From NCBI GenBank assembly GCA_003650785.1, contig QMRW01000002.1, positions 1 to 40,411 of the forward strand: a DNA stretch of 40,411 nucleotides, read 5' to 3'. Made by a program: the position numbers and the translations under genes. The DNA comes from Thermoprotei archaeon (GTDB lineage Archaea > Thermoproteota > Thermoprotei > Thermofilales > B20-G17). How positions within the stretch are numbered: position 1 is the stretch's first letter; each line of letters begins with the position of its first letter. The notes beneath the pieces are model-generated. The model was not told the origin of the DNA and ran no database searches. It saw only the letters and a program-made list of their open reading frames with translations. Positions 23,351-29,998 of the stretch are shown here, one piece after another.

Positions 23351-23566
23351 ATGAATCTCTCTCAGTTTAAAGATCCGAAGGATGCACTAAAATACCTTAA
23401 AAAAGAAAGGAAGAGGCTTGAGAAAGAGATGGAATTATTACTTAAGAAAAGAGATAGAGGAGAGATTGATGATGAGGAGTTCAATAGTAAAAAGAGAGAG
23501 ATTGAGAGAAAATTTATAGAGATAATGGATAGAATAGCCCAAATGAAGTACTTATCTGGTGTTTAA
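23351..23566 (+). CDS. Short coiled-coil protein heading the arcade operon
   Basis: A 71-residue highly charged helical protein. Residues 10-33 form a heptad-like coiled coil (ALKYLKKERKRLEKEMELLLKKRD), then a SHOCT-like turn (GEIDDEEFNSKKREIE) and a second helix. So it looks like a helical hairpin, a form that can oligomerise or bind filaments. Seventy-odd bp separate it from crenactin on the same strand. I do not know it as an established arcadin; a cytoskeletal role is inferred only from position and structure. GGTGACT precedes the ATG. Confidence 0.6.
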   Translation: MNLSQFKDPKDALKYLKKERKRLEKEMELLLKKRDRGEIDDEEFNSKKREIERKFIEIMDRIAQMKYLSGV

Positions 23567-23586
23567 GTGAATAGAAGTAAAATAAT

Positions 23587-23634
23587 ACTTTCACCCTACC
23601 CTCTTCTATCACATTTATTAAGTTAGGTGAAAGT
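23587..23634. promoter_or_regulatory. 9-bp inverted repeat flanking the crenactin TATA box
   Basis: ACTTTCACC (23587-23595) and GGTGAAAGT (23626-23634) are exact inverted copies. Between them is CATTTATTAAG, a TATA-like element for a crenactin transcript starting near 23640. The arms thus fall at about -54 and -10. A regulator bound to both could close the promoter; a hairpin in a read-through transcript from the 71-residue gene is the other reading. Confidence 0.5.
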
Positions 23635-23655
23635 TAACTATTGAGGTGGAAGATA

Positions 23656-24921
23656 ATGAGCGATCTGGAAAAGTATAAACTCAAGTATGCCTTTGCAGAG
23701 GATTATGGTACTAGCTACTATAAATTTGGACCTGTTGGAGAGACACCAGACATAATAGAGAATAGAGGTATAATACTGGACAAAATATCCATAGTTTCAA
23801 AAATCATGGGTATTGAAAAAAATATTATAGTCGGTCCCGAAGTAGCCACCTATATAGGACATAGAGAGGCTATAGGAAGGCATTTAGTATATCCTATGAG
23901 AGATGGTCTAGTGGAAAAAGAGAATGAAAGAAGTTGGAGAGTAATCTACGAGATCACTAAGTACGGACTTAATAAACACAGACCCATAGCTTCAGATTTT
24001 AAAGGATTCTATGTAGCTGCTGCTCTCTCAGCTATAGCACCAGAATACATGTACCGGAGGATCTTCGAAATACATCAGAAGATAGATGAAGAAACGGGAT
24101 TAGTTAAGGCCGTCACTATAATACCTCAGCCCTTAGCTGTTGCTATAGCAGAAAAATCCATAACCTGTATAGTGGTGGAGTCAGGACATGGTAATACGCA
24201 GATAACTCCTATCTCTAGATACCCGATTAGAGAGGCTATACTCTCCCTCAATAGAGGAGGAGCAGAGGCAGATGCCATTACAGCAGAGATCTTAAAGGAT
24301 TGCGGATATGGCGATCTAGCTAGAGAAGAGAAACTGATAAGATGTATCAAGGAGTCGATAGGTCTAATACCTACTGACTTGCAGACTAGTATTGAAAAAG
24401 CAAAAAAGGACCCTGAGAGATTTAGAGCAGTATTCCACATACCGAATACTACTATTACGATAGATTTAGAGGAGAACTCATGGATGAGATTCTTGATAGG
24501 AGAGATAGTATTCGATCCTGAAAACGAAATATTTGAAAGTTTTTACAGAAAAGGAATGCCTAGACCGAGGGATACAATGGTTGGCGATACGAGAATTCCT
24601 GGAACCATAGACATGGCTAGAGCTATTATAATGTCAGCAGAAAGGACATCTTTCGAGGTACAAATGTACCTCTATAGAAAGATAATACTTAGTGGTGGAA
24701 ACTTCTCATGGAAAGTTCCTAGAGGTCTTGAAGATGCAGCAACTGATGCGGCAACTAAAATCATGAGTATGCTTAAGAAATACAACATCGAAGCTAGGGT
24801 AGAGCTAACAAAGGATCCCATGTACTCGGTGTGGAAAGGTGCACTTGTCTATGCAATAGCAGTTCCAGATGAATATGAGTGGAATTGGGAAAGTATGGAA
24901 GGTTGGTATAAGTGGAGGTAG
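23656..24921 (+). CDS. Crenactin, archaeal actin homologue
   Basis: A 421-residue filament-forming ATPase and true structural relative of eukaryotic actin. The phosphate-1 loop is in AFAEDYGTSYYKFGP, the phosphate-2 loop is VVESGHGNTQITPIS (Gly177-His-Gly), and the adenosine region is IILSGGNFSWKVPRGLEDAA. The phrases LNRGGAEADAITAEILKDCGY and FLIGEIVFDP correspond closely to Pyrobaculum crenactin as I remember it. The ORF track starts at TTG 23641; I choose ATG 23656 because GAGGTGG lies 6 bp before it. In Pyrobaculum crenactin forms helical structures along the cell and is linked to rod shape. The downstream gene begins 10 bp after its stop. Confidence 0.95.
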   Translation: MSDLEKYKLKYAFAEDYGTSYYKFGPVGETPDIIENRGIILDKISIVSKIMGIEKNIIVGPEVATYIGHREAIGRHLVYPMRDGLVEKENERSWRVIYEITKYGLNKHRPIASDFKGFYVAAALSAIAPEYMYRRIFEIHQKIDEETGLVKAVTIIPQPLAVAIAEKSITCIVVESGHGNTQITPISRYPIREAILSLNRGGAEADAITAEILKDCGYGDLAREEKLIRCIKESIGLIPTDLQTSIEKAKKDPERFRAVFHIPNTTITIDLEENSWMRFLIGEIVFDPENEIFESFYRKGMPRPRDTMVGDTRIPGTIDMARAIIMSAERTSFEVQMYLYRKIILSGGNFSWKVPRGLEDAATDAATKIMSMLKKYNIEARVELTKDPMYSVWKGALVYAIAVPDEYEWNWESMEGWYKWR

Positions 24922-24931
24922 TGTACTCGAA

Positions 24932-25639
24932 ATGAATTCCATAGAGGACTTTAAAGAAGTAATAATCGAGCACTTTCGTAGAAGAGGATGTACGCGACCT
25001 CAAGTAGATATATCTGAAGATGTCATTAAGCAAGTGGATCTAGTACTTCAGGATGCTAATAACTTATTAGCCTTTAGAATATTTCGTGGTATAGTATACT
25101 CCGCAGCGGAGTTCAGAGTAATGATAGATGAAGAGATACTTAGAGCTACTAAATTAACCGAGGTATTCGATAAAGTGTACATAGTGATTCCAGATACTTA
25201 TACCGACATGGCTAGATCAGTGATAAGTGGTAGAATTCTCGATGAAGTAGGAATAGGGATTATAGCAGTAGATGAACATGGTAATGTAGAAGAACTCCTA
25301 GTACCCAGACCTACAAAACTTACTCGAAGAGAACTAGGAAAGGGAATAGAAGAGATAGTAGGTGACCTAAGGCGGAGAATAGATGAAATAGAACTACTTT
25401 ATAACTCACTAAAGACAGAGTTTGGAGTACTGTCCGAAAAAATTACTAAAATTGAGAGAACTCTTAGCATGCTCAGAGAAGAGGTAGATGTACTCAAAGG
25501 AAAGCTATCTACCCTACCCACTAGGCATGAAATTATTGAAGAAATAGGTGAGAAAACTCTTGCTCCGGTAGAGGAATTACCTTCCTTCGCTAAGAATAAT
25601 CCTTGGCTTGAGATTCTTAGAAAACGGGAGAGAGAATGA
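24932..25639 (+). CDS. Arcadin-2-like coiled-coil protein with a degenerate nuclease-fold domain
   Basis: A 235-residue protein in three parts. Residues 1-125 follow a PD-(D/E)XK-like order (helix, VDLVLQD, LLAFRIF, FDKVYIVIPD, VGIGIIAVDEHG) but have Ala-Phe-Arg where the active E-x-K would be, so it is likely inactive. Residues 131-192 are a coiled coil (IEEIVGDLRRRIDEIELLYNS and on). The C-terminus is a short amphipathic helix, NNPWLEILRKRERE. Arcadin-2 of Pyrobaculum is a coiled-coil protein whose C-terminal helix binds crenactin's hydrophobic groove and limits filaments; the same gene neighbourhood and tail make this the likely counterpart. I start at ATG 24932, after GGAGG; the track's 24869 lies inside crenactin. 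Its end overlaps the next gene by 4 bp (ATGA). Confidence 0.65.
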   Translation: MNSIEDFKEVIIEHFRRRGCTRPQVDISEDVIKQVDLVLQDANNLLAFRIFRGIVYSAAEFRVMIDEEILRATKLTEVFDKVYIVIPDTYTDMARSVISGRILDEVGIGIIAVDEHGNVEELLVPRPTKLTRRELGKGIEEIVGDLRRRIDEIELLYNSLKTEFGVLSEKITKIERTLSMLREEVDVLKGKLSTLPTRHEIIEEIGEKTLAPVEELPSFAKNNPWLEILRKRERE

Positions 25640-25821
25640 CAGAAGTAGATGAAACTAAGTTAATGAGGGAAATCTTAGACTTGATAGATAGTAGAACTGA
25701 CTATGACGAAAGTGTTAAAAAGTTGGCTAAGGATATTCTCATAACCTTCAAGAGAGAGGGGAAGAAGGGAGTTGAAAAAATAATTAACAAGTTAATCGAG
25801 GGAATTAGTTCCGATGTCTAG
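25636..25821 (+). CDS. Small helical protein of the arcade operon
   Basis: A 61-residue all-helical protein, rich in Lys, Asp and Glu: KLMREILDLIDSR, then YDESVKKLAKDILITFKREG and VEKIINKLIEGI. It overlaps the arcadin-2-like gene by 4 bp and the Rad50-like gene by 8 bp, which implies coupled translation and a joint role. I do not recognise a family. Its position next to an SMC-like ATPase suggests an accessory subunit, by analogy only. Confidence 0.65.
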   Translation: MTEVDETKLMREILDLIDSRTDYDESVKKLAKDILITFKREGKKGVEKIINKLIEGISSDV

Positions 25822-28279
25822 AGGTTTTAGAATAGAAAGCCTAGAGATAGAGGGATTTAGAGCATTTAACCTACCTCGTAAGTTCAAGTTAGGAGATGCT
25901 AGATTCATATTACTGATAGGGCCTATAGGCTCAGGCAAATCCTCAGTTCTAAAAGCTATAGAATACGCTCTCTATGGTTCCTCCTACGAGATTACTAGAC
26001 TAGGACCAGTTAGATTAAAACATGAAGATGTGATAAACGATTTCAAGGATATGCTGAACATAGAACTTGTACTAGGAGGAGAACATGAACTAAGAGTGGT
26101 CAGGAGTAGAAAAAGAGGAGGAGTAGGTAAACTAAGAGTTTACATCGATAATAGACCTGTTAAAGGTGAAGCTGAATCCTTTCTCAGAAGCTGTATAGTA
26201 CTGGGTCATGAGGATTTTCTAAGAGAAATAGTCATACACCATCTCATACTAAGAGATATTGTTGAAGGTGGTCCAGTAAGAAGGAGTGTAGCTTTAGATA
26301 GACTCTTTGGCATAGAGATGTTAGAGCAGACATACAAAAGCATACCACTAACCATAGTTGAGAAGAAGATAGATGAACTTAAGATGAGAATAAAGGAAGT
26401 AGATCTAGAACTAGCTAGAATAGGTTCTCTCTACACTCCTCAAGAGTTAAAATCCTTAGAGGCGGACATTGAAAGACTTCGGGAGAAAGTATCAACTATT
26501 CAGCAAGAGTACGACTATATCGAGAATCTACTCACAAAACTTGAAGAAGCTAGACTGAAGTATGGACTACTTCTAGAGAGATACAGTAACTTAGAAAGTC
26601 AACTAGAGGATATAGAGAAGAGACTAGAAGAAGTAGAGGAAGTAAGTACAGTAGAGCTTATTTCAGACATGGAGGATGTACTTGAAAACACAATTTCATT
26701 CCTCCGAGATATGTTATATGAGGATATTATTAAAGAGATCCCGAGAGGAGATGAGATATCGCTTAGTGAAAAAGTACTCAAAAGTACTAGTAAAGCTCTC
26801 GACGTAGTAAGTAGTATAGTAAGAGACCTGGAATTTAAGCTAGAAGACCTAGTGAATGAGAGGATGGAGTATAAGAGAAGGTATGATGTACTACGAAGTA
26901 GAAAACTAGACCTAGAGTCGGAAATAGAGAGGTTACTTCATTATCGCTATGAATATATGAAGCTTGTTAAGAAGTATGGAATACCAGATGACATAGAGAA
27001 GAGAATAGAGCAAAAGGAATCAGAATTTCTAAGACTCAATCGTAAGAGTAGGCAGTTAAGAAATCTGTGGGATCTCCTTAAAATACTAATAGATAGACTT
27101 AGATTGGAAAAAAAGATAGAGTGCCCTGTATGCGGTAGCAAACTCGTAGAGGATGATCTGAAAAAGATATTGGAGAGAAAAGACAGATTGGAAAAGAAAG
27201 AACTAGTAGATACTATTACAAGGATGGAGAGAATAGAAAAAGAGATTGAAAAATTAAGAGAGATTCTGGATAGAATTAAAGAGTTAGAGGAGAAAGTCAG
27301 AAAACTAGAGGAACTGGAGTTAGAGAGAGAAGAACTAGAAAGAAAAACATCGAAGTTAAACAACATACTTCAGCATGCTGAGGAAAATATCCATATAGTA
27401 AGAGATAAAATAGGAAGAGCCAAACATTTAGAAGTAAGATTACAAGATCTAATAAGTAAACTGAGCACCTATCTTGAAAGAAAAGATCTAATTGAGAAGC
27501 AAAAGGAGCTTCATAGTAAATTAAAGAGCATTAAAGAAGAGTTGGAGAAATTGAAGTATGAAGAAGATAGGTACTTAAAATTAAAGAAAAAGAGAGAAGA
27601 GCTGAGGAGGACACTGTTCGAAAATAGAGTTAAGCTGGAGAGTATGCTCAAGGACTATGAAAGAACGAAAAAAGAGCTGGAAAAGGCTCATTATTTATTC
27701 AAAAATAAGGAGCTATTAGAGAAAAAATTAAGAGATCTCGAGACACTACATAAGCGTCTTAAGAGTGTTAGAAATCTCCTAAGAGTAGTACAAGCTGATC
27801 TTAGGACTCGCATGCTAGAGAGGATAAGGAGTAACATGAATAAGACCTTCAGACAACTCTATGTACATCCAGATCTAGTAGAGGTAGATATAAGAGCAGT
27901 CGAGGTAGCCAAGAGGAGTATATACGAAATATATGTAAGACGAAGTAGTGATGGAGAATGGGTGCCTATATACTCGAAACTCAGTGATGGTCAAAGACTA
28001 ATGATAGCTCTATCCCTACTTCTCTCTATATACAAATTATATCCACATAACATAGATTTTATATTACTAGATGAACCCTTTGCTAACATAAATGGAGAAT
28101 GTAGAAAATCTATTCTCAAACTCCTAGCGAGAACCGATAGTCCTCAACAGGTGCTCATAGCAACGCAAGACGAAACTATAATAAGTCTTATAAAAAAGAT
28201 AATCGATAAGGACAAGATAATAGTATACAAACTAACCTATGGAGGAGTAGAAGGCCCTAGAGTTACTAGGATACATTAG
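25814..28279 (+). CDS. Rad50/SMC-like ATPase with zinc hook (arcadin-4-like)
   Basis: An 821-residue ABC-type coiled-coil ATPase. Walker A is GPIGSGKSS (36-44); two long coiled coils flank a zinc-hook CPVC at 437-440 in the exact middle; the C-terminal head has the signature KLSDGQRLMIALSLLLSIY (SDGQ in place of Rad50's usual SGGE) and Walker B IDFILLDEPFANING. No Mre11, HerA or NurA gene is next to it, as would be expected for true Rad50. In Pyrobaculum the arcade cluster includes an SMC/Rad50-like member, arcadin-4; this is the likely counterpart. It may dimerise through the hook and organise DNA or filaments. It is 7 bp from the radical SAM gene. Confidence 0.85.
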   Translation: MSRGFRIESLEIEGFRAFNLPRKFKLGDARFILLIGPIGSGKSSVLKAIEYALYGSSYEITRLGPVRLKHEDVINDFKDMLNIELVLGGEHELRVVRSRKRGGVGKLRVYIDNRPVKGEAESFLRSCIVLGHEDFLREIVIHHLILRDIVEGGPVRRSVALDRLFGIEMLEQTYKSIPLTIVEKKIDELKMRIKEVDLELARIGSLYTPQELKSLEADIERLREKVSTIQQEYDYIENLLTKLEEARLKYGLLLERYSNLESQLEDIEKRLEEVEEVSTVELISDMEDVLENTISFLRDMLYEDIIKEIPRGDEISLSEKVLKSTSKALDVVSSIVRDLEFKLEDLVNERMEYKRRYDVLRSRKLDLESEIERLLHYRYEYMKLVKKYGIPDDIEKRIEQKESEFLRLNRKSRQLRNLWDLLKILIDRLRLEKKIECPVCGSKLVEDDLKKILERKDRLEKKELVDTITRMERIEKEIEKLREILDRIKELEEKVRKLEELELEREELERKTSKLNNILQHAEENIHIVRDKIGRAKHLEVRLQDLISKLSTYLERKDLIEKQKELHSKLKSIKEELEKLKYEEDRYLKLKKKREELRRTLFENRVKLESMLKDYERTKKELEKAHYLFKNKELLEKKLRDLETLHKRLKSVRNLLRVVQADLRTRMLERIRSNMNKTFRQLYVHPDLVEVDIRAVEVAKRSIYEIYVRRSSDGEWVPIYSKLSDGQRLMIALSLLLSIYKLYPHNIDFILLDEPFANINGECRKSILKLLARTDSPQQVLIATQDETIISLIKKIIDKDKIIVYKLTYGGVEGPRVTRIH

Positions 28280-28286
28280 GATCACT

Positions 28287-29996
28287 ATGGACACATTCAT
28301 AATAGTGGATGGCTATACTGATGAGCCAGCTGGTCTAGGTGTCCCACCATATCTTGATGTCTATCCACGATATGTGGCTGGTGCTATATGGAGTGTCATT
28401 CCTTCAGCTAGGATACTCTATTTTACTATAGATGAAGTACGTGCTAAATTCGATGAATTTCTTGGGCTGGCTCAAAAGGCTAGAGTCGTGATTGTAATAG
28501 CTGGAGTTGCAGTACCCGGTAAGTATCTCGGTGGTACACCTATTACACTTTCAGAATTAGAGCTTCTCAGTAGGATTATAGAAAAGCCAATAAAGATACT
28601 GGGAGGACCTGTCGCTATGTTTGGGATTGGAAGTGAAGGAGGGAGAGTTGCAGAACTTCCCGATAGATTGAAAGAAGACTATGACTTGGTAGTCAAAGGT
28701 GATATTGAGCTGGCAGTGTATGAGCTTCTCGTGAACAATTATTCTCTGGAAAAGGTATCGACTGAGATTACTAGAAGAGACTATAGGCTAATTAATACCT
28801 TCGCAAGAAGAGGAGCTAAGATTGTAATGCAACACCCAAATTACTCTAGAAATCTGATAGTAGAGATAGAGACCTTTAGAGGATGTCCACGATACATAGT
28901 AGGTGGATGTTCATTCTGCATAGAGCCCTTGTATGGAAGTGTGGTATTTCGACCTATAGAGGATATTCTCCTAGAAATAGAGGCCCTGTACTCCTTCGGA
29001 GTGGATTGTTTCAGAATAGGGAGACAGACTGATCTATACTCATATATGGCTAAAGATGTTGGAAAAGAGGAATTTCCTAAACCTAATCCCCAGGCTATAG
29101 AGGCCCTCTTTAGAGGTATTAGAAACATAGCCCCTAGATTAAGAGTGTTACATATAGATAATGTAAATCCAGGTACTCTTGCACATCACGAGAAAGAGGC
29201 TAGAGAGATAACCAAGATCATCATAGAATACCATACTCCAGGAGATGTTGCGGCTCTTGGAGTAGAAAGTGCAGACCCCAGAGTGATTAAATTGAATAAT
29301 TTAAAGGCTACTCCCGAAGAGTCTATGAAGGCTATAGAAATCCTCAATGAAATAGGAAGACGTAGGGGATATAATGGATTACCGGAACTACTCCCTGGAG
29401 TTAATTTTGTAGCTGGATTATTAGGAGAGACTAAAGAGACTTATATACTCAACTATGAGTTCTTAAGGGAGGTCCTGGCTAGAGGCCTACTACTGAGACG
29501 TATAAACATAAGACAGGTGCTAGTATTTCCGCATACACGTATGTGGGAAGTAGGTATTAGGATAATTGCAAGGCATAAGAGATACTTCCATGCGTTTAAA
29601 AAGAAGGTTAGGGAAAATATCGATAGGATTATGTTAGAGAGAGTTATTCCTCGCTATACTGTATTAAAGGATGTCTTCACTGAAGCATATAAGGGAGAAT
29701 ATACATTGGCAAGACAAGTAGGTGCTTATCCTATACTAGTTTATATTCCCTATAGAATTCCACTGTTTAGGTATATTGATGTGGCTGTAGTAGATTATGG
29801 CTATAGATCTATTACAGGACTTCCAACTCCCCTGAATATAAATTCAGCTCCCCGTAAAGTCCTAGAGAAGGTGCCTGGTTTGGGTAGATCGACTGTTGCT
29901 GAAATTCTTTCTAAAAGACCTCTTAAGAGATTGAAAGATCTTAATGGTATAGAAACTCCTATCAGATTATCGCTTGAGGATAGATTTAGGTTTTAA
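28287..29996 (+). CDS. Radical SAM protein with C-terminal helix-hairpin-helix (COG1031 type)
   Basis: A 569-residue protein. The N-terminal 190 residues look like a Rossmann/B12-binding-type domain (VVIVIAGVAVPG, PIKILGGPVAMFG). The iron-sulfur site is atypical: ETFRGCPRYIVGGCSFC, that is C-x7-C-x2-C rather than C-x3-C-x2-C, as in the COG1031 group. The barrel continues with LHIDNVNPGTL, ALGVESADPRVI and PGVNFVAGLLGETKETY. At the end, NINSAPRKVLEKVPGLGRSTVAEIL is a helix-hairpin-helix, implying a nucleic acid partner. It closes the arcade operon, 7 bp after the Rad50-like gene; to my recollection a radical SAM protein is also part of the known arcade cluster (arcadin-3), but I am not certain. 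Reaction unknown. Confidence 0.82.
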   Translation: MDTFIIVDGYTDEPAGLGVPPYLDVYPRYVAGAIWSVIPSARILYFTIDEVRAKFDEFLGLAQKARVVIVIAGVAVPGKYLGGTPITLSELELLSRIIEKPIKILGGPVAMFGIGSEGGRVAELPDRLKEDYDLVVKGDIELAVYELLVNNYSLEKVSTEITRRDYRLINTFARRGAKIVMQHPNYSRNLIVEIETFRGCPRYIVGGCSFCIEPLYGSVVFRPIEDILLEIEALYSFGVDCFRIGRQTDLYSYMAKDVGKEEFPKPNPQAIEALFRGIRNIAPRLRVLHIDNVNPGTLAHHEKEAREITKIIIEYHTPGDVAALGVESADPRVIKLNNLKATPEESMKAIEILNEIGRRRGYNGLPELLPGVNFVAGLLGETKETYILNYEFLREVLARGLLLRRINIRQVLVFPHTRMWEVGIRIIARHKRYFHAFKKKVRENIDRIMLERVIPRYTVLKDVFTEAYKGEYTLARQVGAYPILVYIPYRIPLFRYIDVAVVDYGYRSITGLPTPLNINSAPRKVLEKVPGLGRSTVAEILSKRPLKRLKDLNGIETPIRLSLEDRFRF

Positions 29997-29998
29997 AT

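Noticed and set aside
25814-28279. Annotation as the DNA-repair Rad50
   Set aside because: No mre11, herA or nurA alongside, a divergent signature motif, and placement in the crenactin operon favour an arcadin-4-like role, though this is not proven.
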